From: Areca catechu
Lineage: Eukaryota > Streptophyta > Magnoliopsida > Arecales > Arecaceae
DNA: 64,000 bases
Direction: 5' to 3'
NCBI GenBank assembly: GCA_021397845.1
Contig: CM038039.1
Coordinates: forward strand, 183,742,526 to 183,806,525
Part shown: one piece after another, positions 31,365 through 43,436 of the stretch
Numbering within the stretch: the first letter of the stretch is position 1
Layout of the letters: every line of letters starts with the position of its first letter
Position numbers and translations under genes: made by a program
The notes under the pieces: model-generated
Told to the model about the DNA's origin: nothing
The model's database searches: none
Seen by the model: the letters and a program-made list of their open reading frames with translations, nothing else

Positions 31365-32875
31365 TTTAAGTTCTACTAGGTTAAGTTGCTGAAATTTTGT
31401 TTCCTTTGTGTTGCTTGCCTTCAAGTCCGAAATTCAAAGTAGAAAAAACTCAAGATTTAAAATTTAAAATTTGAGATCTAAAATCTTAATCATAATATCT
31501 GAAAGTTTCAATTTAAATTCTAATTTTTTGATATTTTTAAATTTAAATTTCAAATTTTGAATCTAATCAATCGGAGGTTTGTTGATTGCTGAAATTTCTG
31601 TATTAGCACCAACTCGAGTTTTCCATGAATTTTAGTAGTTTTTTTCAAAAGGAAGAAAATCCAAAAAAATTCTTTTACTGCACTTTAGGATGTTAGGATC
31701 GGATATATAAAACTTTAAAAAAGATTTTCTTCGAATTCTTAGTTTAATTTTCGTCACTTTAAGCTGCTGCCTTAACTAGTTCACAGCTTGTTTCAATTCT
31801 AGTTTCCCTCCATTTAGTTATTCTATTAAATTTTAGAAAAAAATTCAAAAAAAATTTCCCTCTAAATCTTAGATTTGGTCCTGATATCTCCACTCATTAA
31901 AATTCAAATATTGAAATTTGTTTGAATTTAATTTCGAATTTTGGATGTTAGATGGTTAAGGGTTTATTGGCTAGAAGTTTCTTGTAACCACTTCTACAAC
32001 AAGCTTTCAAATTTGTATTCCTAACCAAAATTCTAGAATTAAAACTCAAATTTCAAAATCTGAAGCCTTAACTCTGATATCTAATAATTCAAATTTAAAT
32101 TTTATTTTTTTTTGAAATTTTTAAATTTTAATTTTGAATTTTTTAAAACTAGTTAGTTAGAAGTTGTCAGTGGATGAAATTTTTCTTACAACTTGTGCTT
32201 CCAAAAATGAATTTTCAAACTAAATTTTGAAATTTAAAATTTAAAATTTGAGTTTTGTAATCGAGATTTTTAGATTTTCAATTTTTAATTTAAATTTTAA
32301 ATTTTTGAAACTTTGAAATTCTGGTTTGACTCATATGTTTGTGCTAGTCTACATATCTTGTTAGCAAGTTGATTGTTTGTGCATCCATTTCTAAATCCAA
32401 TTAAGGGCATTCAATCATAACATAAGGGAAGGAGGTCATTACCTTTCCTTAGTCCAAAATAATCACCCACATTTGCATTGACCTAAGCCATAATTGAAAT
32501 CAAGTAGGAATCTAAAACTAGGGATACCTACAAGTCGGGTTCAAGTGCAAGATAAGACAAAGTATTATTTGAGTTTGTACTTACTCCTTGAAATTGGTGT
32601 TAAGGCTAAAGGTCCAATGGTAAATGCCTTAAACAGACTTGCGATTTTTAATTAGGACCTCACGAAAGCGAGGGGAGCCTCCCGCAACCCCACCTCTTAC
32701 CTGGCTAGTGGAAAGGGTAATTGCACCCTTAAGTAGTACCTAGTTAATTCCTGTATTTTGAACTTCTAGGTCTAGGAGCCATAGAATCTAGGTTTGTACT
32801 GCTTGTTTTGAAGCTCCATACCAATAGTCCCACACTCAGTTTGTTTTTTCCATTGATCCTAATCTTGAATTCTTT
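31365..32875 (+). other. AT-rich leader of the chromovirus
   Basis: A non-coding leader of about 1.5 kb has many imperfect copies of aaatttaaatttcaaatttt and tttgaattt between 31430 and 32320, so it is nearly self-complementary. A GC-richer block lies at 32650-32715. No domain was found. Confidence 0.7.
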
Positions 32876-34351
32876 ATGAGAACCCTGACTAAAAAGTTTG
32901 ATACCATAAATGTGCAATTAGGACAAATGAGAAAGGAATTAGGTCAAGTGAAGGACCATGTTGGGACACTTGAAGAGACCCCAATAACCCCCACCGAACC
33001 TGAGTCACTTAGGTCAATTCCTCGAGGTCCAAGAGTCCATCATCATGAATTCACTCCTGAAAACAATCCAAGAGACTTTACCATGCTTCATAGAAGAATC
33101 CCATAGGATCCATGCTGAGCTTGAATCACCTAGTCCACCTCTCCTTGGTCCAAGAGCCCAATGTCATGATCTCACCCCTAAGATAGTCTTAGATATCCCT
33201 ACCAAGATTTTGTAGATCAAGAGGAGAGAGTCTTTAGGAGCAATCGATCCTATGCACCCACTTTCGATGGAAATTTAGATCCTGAAGTGTATGTCGATTG
33301 GAAAGAGAAAATGGATCAATACTTTGAATTTGATGAAATGTTGAAAGTAAGAAAGTGTCAATTTGCCAAATCAAAGTTAGTTCAACATGCTAAAGTATAT
33401 TGGAGAGAAGTTGAGCAAAAAAACTATTATAGTCGAGATAAAATAAATACTTGGAGAGAAATGAAGAGTAAACTGAGGAAAAAGTACTTAGATAAATATT
33501 ATGAGCAAAAACTTTTAGACCAATGGTACAAATTGAGATAAGACGATACAACTGTATCTGATTATATTGTCAAATTCAATGAGTATATTGGGAGATATAG
33601 TACAGTCGAATATGAAGCAATGATCATATCTAGATATCGAGCTGGTCTACGTAAGGACATCTAGTGGAAATTATTTCAATGGGAAATTCATTATCTAGAA
33701 GATGCTTATCAAATTGCTAGGGAATTTGATACATATCAGAAGGAACTCTTGATCAATCAACCTAAGTCCAATAGGAATTATACATTTGGACATAAGCCAA
33801 ATTATAACCAAATTCCTTCAAGCAAGCCAACTCCTATCATCCTAGTAATTAGTAAGGAAGAAATCATTGAACCCATTAAAGAGCCTAAAGTGGAAATATA
33901 TAAAGCTTAACCAAGTCTAATTGATGAATATGAAGAAGAAGAGGCTGAACCCACTGAGAATTTAGAGGAAAGATCTCCTGAACCAATTAAAGAATTAAAA
34001 GATAAAATAGAATCAAAATCTTGTCCAAATTAAGGGCTAGAAAGAGAAAATCCTAAATTCGTTGAAGAACTTAAGGAAAAAGTTTATGAAGCTGGGTCTA
34101 ACCTTATGGACAAATATGATCAAGAACAATTACTTGAAGATAAAATAATTTCCCAGCCTAAAGAAATCAACAACGGGGACGATCAAAATAAAATCCAAGG
34201 ACAAAACCATGGAGATCAATCTGAGGATAACATAGAAGATCCGGAATTAATTGATGTTGAAGGTTTAGATCTAGAGATCAATGAAGGATCACATATTGGG
34301 GTATTGACCGTTAAGAACAAAACCCTATGGATTAGCTCCAAGAAGCTGTAG
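32876..34351 (+). pseudogene. Decayed chromovirus gag
   Basis: One reading phase carries MRTLTKKFDTINVQLGQMRK (32876, coiled-coil-like). After a broken stretch comes SYAPTFDGNLDPEVYVDWKE (about 33248), followed by MDQYFEFDEM...AKVYWREVEQ, the retrotransposon gag core. Stops interrupt the same frame near 33539, 33662, 33908 and 34031. The remainder (to 34351) is very acidic, rich in Glu and Asp, with no CCHC zinc knuckle visible. A working gag would build the particle shell; this copy cannot make a full-length one. Confidence 0.85.
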
Positions 34352-34884
34352 AGCCTTTGAAAACCCTGCAAAATATTTTTCCTAACAAATTTTCTATCCC
34401 TGACTCCCCATTTCTGAACATCCACCATCTCGATCCACCATTACGTTTCATTCACCCTTCTATTCCATCCGACTGGGACATCTGCCATACCATTGATCTG
34501 ATCCCAGTGATATTCAATAGTTACTTTATTAAGACTCTTTGGCATATGTTGGGAGCCAAATTAAGATTCACTGTCACCTACCTGAAGTTTTGTGCCAGAG
34601 TCTTCAAATCCATTTAGGGAATATTAGAAATTAGGAACTTTGTTTCCTAGCCCAATAATAAAGTTTAGTCCATAGATAATAAAGTCCATTTGAGCTTATT
34701 TTGTTTTTATTTATCTTTTACCATTCAGTATCATTTGCATTTGTCTCTTGTCATTTGGTGTCCCATGCATAAGTATCCATGATTACGAAAGTCATATGCA
34801 TAGCGTGATTAGTAAAATAAATTTTGAGCAATGAAATTAACAAGCATAAGGCTAAATTTTGTAAAAAAAGACAGAATTTCAGGA
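34352..34884 (+). other. Unrecognised stretch at the site of the missing pol
   Basis: These 530 bp replace the roughly 3 kb that would normally hold protease, RT, RNase H and the integrase core. An 86-codon frame (34357-34617) has no family I recognise. The sequence may be residual or captured DNA. Confidence 0.55.
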
Positions 34885-35312
34885 AGGAGACTATGTCTTG
34901 ATTAGGCTCAAAACGATTATATGCCCATGGTGTAGGTCATTTTTAAAAGAGTAAGAAAAATTGGACCTAATATGTGCTAGATATACCATCCGACTTTGGT
35001 ATCAGTTCCACTTTTAACATTTCAGATCTAGTAAAGTATAAAGAACCAACAATGATACCTAGTGAGCTATTCAGGCCTGATTCCACCTTTGAGAGTGAAC
35101 CAACCCTTGAGTGTCCACCAGCCATATTACCAAAATGGCAAGATAGGATTGAGCAAATCTTAGATGACAAGATTATCACTACTCGAAACAAAGACTATCA
35201 GCGCTACTTGGTTCACTGGCAAGGACATCCTGATTCTGAAGACTCATGGATCACTCAAGAGGACTTAAAAAAAAAAATTATCCTGACCTCCTAGAGTACT
35301 ACCAAAGCTAGA
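34885..35312 (+). pseudogene. Integrase C-terminal tail and chromodomain of the chromovirus
   Basis: EGDYVLIRLK (about 34885) and a kIGP-like segment correspond to the GPY/F module of integrase. FNISDLVKYKE follows in the frame starting at 34974. The chromodomain, RIEQILDDKIITT...YLVHWQGHPDSEDSWITQED (about 35145-35265), keeps the aromatic and acidic positions expected of the fold. A run of ten A residues then shifts the frame: YPDLLEYYQS, the normal end, continues in another frame. In chromoviruses this domain directs integration to particular chromatin. Confidence 0.9.
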
Positions 35313-35358
35313 TGAATTCCTACTCGACGGAGTTGAGCTCTTTCCTTCCATAGAGAAC

Positions 35359-36823
35359 TGATGGGAACATCCATAATAAGAATATATACTTTGATTAACT
35401 CACTTTGTTTTTGCAGCTATAGTCAATAAAGTTTTCGAAGCAAGTTATAAATTTTCTTGAAACATGTTCATAAGCCAAATTTTCTTGAAGCATGATTTGG
35501 ATCATAAACCAACACATGGAAGAAGCCCATTAATTTTCTTGAAGCATGTTCATAAGCCAAATTTTCTTGAAGCATGATTTGGCTCATAAGCCAACACATG
35601 GAAGAAGCCCATTCGGCTCAAGCCCAAAGCATGATGGAGGGCGTCCTCTTCAAGTCCAAGACCAACCATTCAAGCCTCTTCAAGACCAAGCCCAAGCCCA
35701 ATTCATGCCAAGATTTGAAGCACATGGGGGAACAACTCATCAAACAACCTTGGGGGAGCAGGAATTATACTACATCAAGAATTTTATGGAGAACATAAAG
35801 ATTCCTTCAACTACCTCAACAATATTTGACATGTGGGATACCACAACTTATGACACCTAAGCCTCCATATCAGCATTTGGAAGTCACATTAGGATCTTCT
35901 AGATACCACATGTCAAAGTAGTTGTAACTTTCTACCAATAATTTGTTTTTAGTTTAAACCACTTACCTAAAAATTGTTGGAGCCGACTAAGCCATCCTTA
36001 TCCCCTCCTCTCCACCCTTGGATGAGATTCCTAGCATTGGAGCCTATAAATAGGGCCCCTAGCCTCTCATTGTATTCATTCTATGCTATGATTTGAATTA
36101 ATAAAAGGATTGTTTCCTTGTGTTTTAGTTTTCTTGAGTTCTTGTTTGGAGTGAAAGTTTTCTAACTAGTTTGAGTGTGCAGATCCTTATCCAAGGAGAG
36201 AATGAGAGTTTTTAAGTTTGAGTTTGAGAGTGAAGAGTGCTTTTGTAAGGAGTAAAGGATGGGATGCCCATTGATGGATCTATGAATAAGCTCCAAGTCC
36301 CAAGCCGCTGGCCACTTTCTTCTTCTTCCTTTTTTTCTTTGTTTCCATTCCAACTCCAATTCTTCTTCCATGTCTAATCCCAAACTTCTTTGCAGGTTCT
36401 CTCAGGTTCCTAGGTCAAGGATGAAGGTCTCCATTCCATGGATCAATGCCAAGGTGAGTTTCAAAGTAGAGAGTGCCAATCTTGACTTCTAGGCCTCGAT
36501 CCTTGAGTGATGAGAGCTCATTCTTCGACCAAATAATTAGCCATCATTGTTAGTAGGAAAACTCTTCCTAAGCTTCATTGGATTTGATCATTTGAAGGTT
36601 AACTTGTCCTAGTAGTGATGGTTTCATTGCCATGAAGATCCTAATCCTTATTTTGAACTAGATCTACATTGCGGGACTTAAAAATTAGATCAACTAGTCT
36701 CCTTATGAAAATTCTTTTCTTGGATTAATTTAGTCCATTTATTTGATAATTAATTATTCAAGTTTGCTTGCTGGTTAGCTTGCTAAAACTCTTCATTCAT
36801 CATTTTATTTTCGTTTCCCATCA
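35359..36823 (+). repeat. 3' LTR of the non-autonomous chromovirus
   Basis: Starts TGATGGGAACATCC and ends TTTCCCATCA, 1465 bp, followed by TSD aaagc. No clear polypurine tract precedes it (cttccatagagaac), an oddity for an element that evidently transposed. Confidence 0.94.
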
Positions 36824-37010
36824 AAAGCCTTTGACCTCGTGCTCAACTCCCAAAAGTTTTTGACTAGGATGTGAAGATTCAGCAGCTAAAACCTTTGGTT
36901 GGGCTAGTGTTGGAAATCCTTTAACCTAATGCTCAACTCCTGAAAGCTTTTGACCATGATGTGAAGACTCGACATCCAAAACCTTTGGTCGGGCCAACAT
37001 TTAAGGGCCC
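36824..37010 (+). repeat. 90-bp tandem array, second part (2 units)
   Basis: Marker words occur at 36872 and 36963. Subtracting the chromovirus and one TSD copy (6947 bp) puts the first at 29925, exactly 90 bp after the last unit on the left. The array is therefore one minisatellite of about 17 units, split by the insertion. Confidence 0.95.
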
Positions 37011-37643
37011 TTGTCGGAACAAGAGCCTGAGGGTACTTAGAACTATTGACTAGACCTTGCATGTGGTGCTAGAAAGCTCATAGCTAGATGATTTCACACT
37101 ATAAAACAACCCCCCTCTGAAAGCCATGCTAGTATAAAGGGATTGACCACCAAACAAGAACAACATTGGACATCCTCAACTTCTTAGTCAGGTCTGGGTT
37201 GAATCATCTTAAGTCCTACTATGAGAAATCTCCAGTCTCGTGGACATTTGGTGTTAAGCAATCAGGTAGACATTTAGAGCCTAGCAACCTGGTGGATATT
37301 CAATGATTGGCAACAAGAATCATCTATGCCATAGTTTGTGTTGTTATCCAAGGAAGGATGTGGCATGGCATCTCATCATAAAGGTTATGCCTAGCTCTTA
37401 GTTCAACAGCAACAATTTCAGGCCCTCACTAATGGCTAGCAAGTTTTTAATTTTTTAACATTATAGCATCAAAAAATATTTATAACCACAAATACTAAAT
37501 CATAACACTTAAATAAAAATCAAAGATATTTCATTGATAGTATTGACAAAAAACCTAAAGGTTCTACAAAAGTGGCCATCTTTATAAGACAGGTCAATGA
37601 CATATATATTGATAAAAAGGGAAAAGGAAAAATTAGACATGGC
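37011..37643 (+). other. Untranslated Tat region without a visible gene
   Basis: This stretch lies between the 90-bp array and the antisense ORF. Two gtagacattt/gtggatatt-like sentences repeat near 37237-37300. Nothing else was recognised. Confidence 0.5.
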
Positions 37644-39290
37644 TCAAGTGGGCGGGGTGCCGGCGACTCTCTCGATCTCGGTTGCTTTTGCTTTATGAGC
37701 TAGCGCCCCTTTGGCAGAGATATCCTCGTTTGAATTTTCATCTAAGAAATTCAAGTTGAGGTTAGAGTAATGCTTAAGAATCCTCCTCTGGGTATCATCC
37801 ATACCCTCAGCAAAATCTGGTTGGGCAAAGAGCAGCTTCTCCTGGCGGTACTCTTTGGAAGCCTTGTAAGCTTCCATTGCCTTCTATGCCACCTCTTCTT
37901 TCTATGTTTTGAAATCTGTGATCTCTTGTTGCATAGCCTTCAGGGCTTGTTCCTTTAGAGAGAGCTCCTTCAACTGATCCCTTTTGGTCTCAATACATTT
38001 GAGACCAACTTTGATAGTTTTCTAGTCAACTTCTGCCTCTTTTAGGCGGGTCGCCAGATCCTTCTTTTTCTTCTTTTCGATCACCCAGTGACTCCTTAGA
38101 TCATAATAAGCTTTGATGAAGTAGCATACTGGAAAGTACCAAAACAAACTATGAGTCACTTAATGATAAAAATTGAATGTGAAAGGAGAAAAACTCATGC
38201 TCATGATAGTTACAATAGTATCCATTCGACACTATTGGTTTCCCTCTTTGACAAACTACTTGGCATCCACCTAGCGAATGAAGTTCCCAAAGACATCTTT
38301 GGCAACCTCCTAGTTGTCAAAGATGTAGACCTCGAATTGCGGGGTCTGACCATTTGGTACCCCCTCAAATGTGATCGATCGAGGGGCAGAGGAGGAACTC
38401 CCAGCCTTGGAAGCCCGAGAGCACTTTGAAGTGGTAGGGGGAGCGGCCTCTTGAGGTTTAGCTAGGGCTACCTCTAGCTCAGGGGTGGTGATAACATGAA
38501 CCCTTGATGGCCTCCTAAGGTGGGAACCATGTCAACCTTTCTCTTTTACAGCGTAGCCTTCCTCAATGCACAGGCATCCAAAGGATCCATATCTTGAATT
38601 TAAAAAAAAGAATGTTTAGAAGAAAATAAAGATCGAAGTAAATGGTAGAAGGAATGGATTAGGATTTTCTCACCTCTCGGCTAAATATGACTAAACTCTG
38701 TCTTGAAAAGGATCACCTCAAACAACAAAACTTTTAAGCTTGGAACTTGATATCACTGAAGAACACCGACCCACTCCTCTTTCCCCAACAAAAGGGTGGG
38801 TTGAGTTAGCTGGCAAGATTGGATGCCCTAGTGAGGGAAATCCACTCGTTGACATTCGGGTGTTTTACAAAGAAAAATTACTTCTTCTAGTGATGAATAG
38901 AAGAAGGGGTTCCTCGAATCAAGGGATGCTATCCTTTACAGGGACAGGTAAACCACCATCCATGATAGCGATAGTGTTTTCCAAAGGAATAAAAAGTTCT
39001 AGAAAAGGGAACTATAGGATAAACTCTAGCTAAGATACAGACCATTGATAAACTATAGATAAACCACCACATATTTAATGTGATGGTATAGGGAGGCAAA
39101 CCTATGGCCCTAAAAAAATTGACAAAGAAAGAACCAATAGCAATCTCAACCTGACCGAAAAACACTCTTTATACAAAGTCAACCAACCTAGGGGAGGGTT
39201 GCACACTTGAGCTATCTCGAGCTGGATTTCTAATTCGAAACTTGACAGAATTTGGTACTTCTTCATAGTTTTTCCGATTGAACTTCCCAA
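37644..39290 (-). pseudogene. Antisense extra ORF of the second Tat copy (PF04195-like)
   Basis: Read on the minus strand from about 39290, the pieces include SSFELEIQLEIAQVCNPPLG, then (frameshifted) SFFVNFFRAIGLPPYTITLN, FSRTFYSFGKHYRYHGWWFT and TPSSIHH. These resemble the 'putative gypsy type transposon' domain, PF04195, recalled from memory. A variable middle (about 38720-38380) is rich in Ala, Pro and Ser. The C-terminal part (about 38120-37644) is a charged, likely coiled-coil segment ending EAYKASKEYRQEKLLFAQPD...NLNLNFLDEN. Antisense additional ORFs are known in Tat-clade elements; their role is unclear. Stops and shifts make this copy dead. It lies before gag, opposite in direction. 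Confidence 0.72.
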
Positions 39291-40301
39291 ATTTTGGATC
39301 AGATTAGATCAGGAAGGAAGTCACCTTCAAGATCCCCTCGAAGTTTCTCTTCAGTGTCTCCTGAGAGTTCTCCTTCACGGTTCATGGAGAATTCTGCTTC
39401 GGGGTCCATCGACCCTTGTGACAAGGCATCAACTACTATTACCTCACTTCCTGGGATAACCATCATGTCTCTAGCAAAAATTCTTGATTCGATAGGTTGT
39501 TGATCTAAAGACTATGAACCATCCAACTCATAGGACTAGTCAAAATTTGACATTTCGAGATTAAATGAAAACACTTAAAATCAATAAAAATTGCCTTAAA
39601 AACTAAAGGGAAGAACTTTTAAGAGTCTGAAACCAAGAACAAATGATAAGGATTACTAAAACCAAAATAGAAGCTATCCTAAGAAAGCAAAAAACCCCCC
39701 AAACAAACCTAGATGAGAAATTAAAGAGCCCAGATGAAGAGAAAATTAGAGAAATAATAGCAAAGGCCTGTGGAACTCACCAGAAATGGCTATCAAACAT
39801 GATGGAGGAAACTTGAAAGAGGAGGGAGCAAGAGGAAGAAGAAAGGGTTATGAAAGCAAAGGATGAATCGGATGCCAAAGGTTCCTCTATTTATAAAAAT
39901 TCTTTCAATGGCCTAGATTTAGTTAAAATAAAACTAACTTGTCAGATGGTTAACAAGTGTCGCCTGAGGATAAGCCAAACCATGTCCCCATGGATCACTA
40001 ATGATAGGACATTTCGGATATCCCCCATCGACTCTTCATTTTTCATGCAAAGAAGGTCTGGACCGCCTCGAGTAGCACACCTACCTAAACCATCATGGCA
40101 TAATTAATACCTCTCTCTCACCATGCAACCAATGATAAAACATCATTTCAAATATCGTACCAAATCAAAAAAGATCTAGAAATTAATGTGACATGATCGA
40201 TATAGAACTTCGGTCATTCCACTAACTTGAAGAGAGGGCTATATGGAAGCAATTTCTACTTTTCCCTCTCTAATAGATTTTCTTAGAGCCTCCCCGAGCT
40301 T
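39291..40301 (+). other. Region between antisense ORF and gag, no clear gene
   Basis: A 69-codon serine-rich frame at 39294-39503 and an 85-codon frame at 39850-40107 are not recognisable. The N-terminal part of Tat gag may be hidden here, but I cannot support it. Confidence 0.45.
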
Positions 40302-41734
40302 TTGGCCCGTGCAAAAAATATATCAACATCAAAGAAGGCATGGTGGAGAAACAAAGGAGAAGAAGGATTGGAAAAATCATTGAGACGACTGCTCCTGTTT
40401 AGTCCTTCCCAAATAGTAGCAGCAAAAAAAAAGCAAGACCGGGAGTTCTGCTACCAATCCAGAAGCCCTAGGCCACCCCACCTAGAGGAATTCACCCTCT
40501 TGAATGCTCCCCGAGGATAGATCCTAATGGAAATTAAGGGTTAGGGCTTTATCCGGTGGCTAGGGAAGATGAACAAGAAGGCTCGGATGGATCCCAAGAA
40601 ATATTATCAATTTCACTAGGACTATGAGCATGATACTAAGGACTGCATTTCTCTAAGAAGGAGATCGAGTCACTGATTCAATGAGGCTACCTGTGTAGCT
40701 ACATTAGTCAGCCTCATTCTTTGAAGGTCGCTAGTCAAGAGCCCCTGCTAGTAACTGAACACTTTGCAGAGATCAGAATCCATGTTGGGACAATCTTTGG
40801 TAGACTGGTTGCTGGGGGGCAAGCTCCTCTAAGTGATGAGCATGTGCCAGGGTAGCCAAGGTGGAGATCCCCCAGCCCATGCACCAGAGGGCTAGAGAAG
40901 AGCTTATAACCTTTGCTATTGATGACATCGATGGAGTTCTATTCCTGTATGATGATTCTATGATTGTTTCCCTTACTATTTTCAAATATGATGTAAAGAT
41001 AATCTTGGTGGATAATGGAAACTTCATAGAGATTCTGTTTTACAATGCCTCTCCCGGATAGGATTGCCCAAGGATTGTCTCCAAAGGGTGAACACTCCCT
41101 TAATTGGTTTTTCTAGGGATGCCATTCTCATCGAAGCCATCGTGACACTACCTATGATAGATGGGCAGGCCCCAAGATAGGCCACAGCCCTCCTAGACTT
41201 CCTAGTGGTCAAGATCCCAATTGCCTACAATGCTATCTCAGGAGACCTGGCTTGAACACTTTATGGGTCGTAGTCTCAACCTACCACCCCTTGATGAAGT
41301 TCCCCATCCCCCATGGGGTAGGCGAGATATGAGAGGTGATAAAACCCTGGCAAGGCAATGCTATATGGTGACCCTCAAGCATAAATCAAAAGAAGCCATG
41401 TCCATTGAAAGCCTCGACCTCTAGGATCAATAGAAGCTGCAGTGTGGAGAAACTATATAAGAATTTATTCCTATTCCCCTGGACCAAACAACTCCTCCCA
41501 AGTGGTGTATATCAAGAGTGAGCAAAATGAAAAGTTCAGAGCTCGACTGGTGGAGTCCCTCCATGTGAATACTGACATCTTCACGTGGATAGTAACTAGT
41601 ATGCCAGGTGTCAATCCTACTGTAATGGTGCACTACCTTAACATCGACCCTACACAACCACCAGTTCACTAAAAGAATAGAAGCTTCACCCCTGAGTGCT
41701 AGCTTGCAATAAATAGGAGGTGAAGAAGCTTCTA
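40302..41734 (+). pseudogene. Decayed Tat gag C-terminus and protease, second copy
   Basis: FTLLNAPRG then ILMEIKG...KWLGKM-like text leads to YYQFH*DYEHDTKDC (about 40598-40642), the Tat nucleocapsid-like motif (family form YCxFHxDHGHDTxxC) with its first Cys lost. The protease is seen as VSLTIFKYDVKIILVDNGN (40968-41024) with DNG at 41011-41019, then PLPDRIAQG and LGRPGLN-like segments, and GDKTLARQCYMVTLK. The linker before RT, ARLVESLHVNTDIFTWIVTSMPGVNPT, ends in a VKKLL helix at 41722-41734, where the small LTR element interrupts the frame. Many stops are present. Confidence 0.85.
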
Positions 41735-42311
41735 TGATGGGGACCGAGAGCCTATTTTATTTTATTTGAGTCCTTTAGCCATGTGTCACTTTAGTCAAAG
41801 TGAGCCAATCAAGTCCTGTAATAAAGTGAGACAACTGAGTCAGTTGAGTCCACTTAGTCGGGTCCAGTCTTTTAGTACAATCAAGTCTAATTGAGTCGTT
41901 CAAGTCAAGAGAAGAGTCATCAGAAGCCAGGAGATTCACGAGGCCCCCTAACCAGAGCTGGCCTTCATGCACTTGGGCCCTTTCATGCCGCCAAGCTCGC
42001 AAGAGAGAACTGCAGCCCAAGACAGGCCCACTGTTGACCGGTCCACCAGGGTTTCTTGGCCCACAAGTCAGGATTTCTTAGCCCTCAAGTAATGTACCCT
42101 GGGGTGAATCTTTAAATACCGTCCCTCCCCTCTTGTATTAAACATCTTTTTTCTTATGATTACAAATAAAAAAATTATTTTGGTTGAGTTTTGAGTTTTC
42201 TACGGATTGGAGTGGGTGTGACGTCCTAGTTCCTTGTTCTTGAGTGCAAGCCCTAATCTCCTGGTGACTTCTATGCTCACCAGCGATCCTCCCCGGCTCT
42301 GTCCCGCATCA
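41735..42311 (+). repeat. 5' LTR of the small element
   Basis: 577 bp, beginning TGATGGGGACCGAGAGCC and ending CTGTCCCGCATCA. A taaatacc site near 42113 may be a TATA box. It is a few percent different from the 3' LTR. Confidence 0.95.
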
Positions 42312-42313
42312 AC

Positions 42314-42592
42314 ATGGTATCAGAGCCTAGCAGATTAGGGTTTTCTCCTCCTTCCCGGCTTACCATCGTTCCTTCCTGTCCAGATCTCCATGTGGCTTCT
42401 CAAACCTTGATCAACCGCCGAGGTCCGTCAACGCCCTGCACCCGAGCAGATCTCCTCTCTGCCGCCCGTGAAGCTCATCTCCAACATCACCTCCGATCAA
42501 GTCTCCCCCTCCTCCTCCATCGCGTGAAGCCTCCCACAGCCCCCTATTCCTGCTCACCTCCTGTAGCCGACGCCCCAACCCCCTCCCTCTAA
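42314..42592 (+). other. Primer site and overlapping Pro/Ser-rich frame of 92 codons
   Basis: TGGTATCAGAGCC (42315-42327) is a tRNA-iMet primer site. An ATG overlaps it (atggtatcagagcc), opening a frame MVSEPSRLGFSPPSRLTIVP... that ends at 42592. The product is rich in Pro, Ser and Leu with no known domain. Whether it is translated is unknown. The start in the primer site may be fortuitous, since the motif contains 'atgg'. Confidence 0.5.
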
Positions 42593-43436
42593 TCTGGAAG
42601 TTCATGCCCGAATCCTTCTTCCGCCTTCATCCCATGACCCTCCCCTTCCCTGACGAGTCCCGCACCAAGGCCGCTGCTGCCGCCCTTGCCGACCCCGACC
42701 TCAGCCACGATGTCCCATCTGCCCCTCCTGCCAGATCTATCCCAGCACCCGATCGGTGCCTCCCATCGGATCCCCTACAGTCATGACTCCCACGACCACC
42801 GCCTCTAAAGCCACCGACACCAATCAAAGAGCCTCATCGCTGCCCCGCCCATCCAGAACCCTGCCGTCGCTCATCTCCGGGCTTGTCCGACCGCCAGACC
42901 CCTCCAAACACCCCACTGTCACATTCGTGAAGCATTGGAGAGCCACCAGCCAAATGCGACAACCCCCCCGATCATCTCAATCGGATTTGCTTCCCGTCGG
43001 CCACTCGTGCTCGCTACCGGTTGTCACGCCATCCGCCAGCCATCACACCCTCTGCCAGCCATCACAACCTCCATCGTTCAGCCCCCTTGATCCGTAGAGA
43101 AGAAGGAACCCTGCTGCTGTTGGCATGAACGTGAAAGCAATTCACGTTCTTTAATGCCGACTTTAGGTTCTGCACAAATCTCAGAGCAGGACCACAGGGA
43201 TCTCAAAGCTGCATGCTGCACACTCCTCAGGGCTGCACAGAATTTCAGAGTAGCACCAATTTCAGAGTGGCACAATTTCTAGAGCCCCTCTTTATTTCAA
43301 GTTTATTTGGATATTTTTGGGTTTATTTGATTATGTCTATTTTATGAGTTTATCTTTTGATATGCTTGGATTCGGTTCCATCAAACCCCCGCTCATCCAA
43401 ACTCGATGGAGTCGAGTTCTCCCCATCACAGGGGAA
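42593..43436 (+). other. Non-coding internal region of the small element
   Basis: The GC- and C-rich half (42600-43090) keeps several frames open by composition. It is followed by a segment with repeated ctgcac and atttcagagt words (43150-43280) and an AT-rich end. A purine stretch cacaggggaa (43427-43436) precedes the 3' LTR. It may be captured DNA, but no source is recognised. Confidence 0.6.

Larger units (their letters stand above)
29882..36823 (+). mobile_element. Non-autonomous chromovirus (gag and chromodomain, no RT), TSD aaagc
   Basis: This is a 6942-bp element with two LTRs of equal length (1465 bp), a tRNA-iMet primer site, gag remnants and a C-terminal integrase tail with chromodomain. 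Protease, RT, RNase H and the integrase catalytic core are absent between 34352 and about 34885. Flanks are identical (aaagc at 29877-29881 and 36824-36828). The insertion splits the 90-bp array, whose phase resumes exactly after subtracting element plus TSD. Gag-like and chromodomain-like segments place it with Ty3-gypsy chromoviruses; the lineage within them is unsure. Confidence 0.93.

Noticed and set aside
34974..35294. A stand-alone host chromodomain gene
   Set aside because: It is preceded by integrase tail sequence in the same element and lies just before the 3' LTR, so it is the end of chromovirus pol.
42314..43097. Host gene in the C-rich stretch with several frames of 60-113 codons
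   Set aside because: It lies wholly inside a small LTR element, the frames overlap on both strands, and no domain or intron pattern is recognisable.
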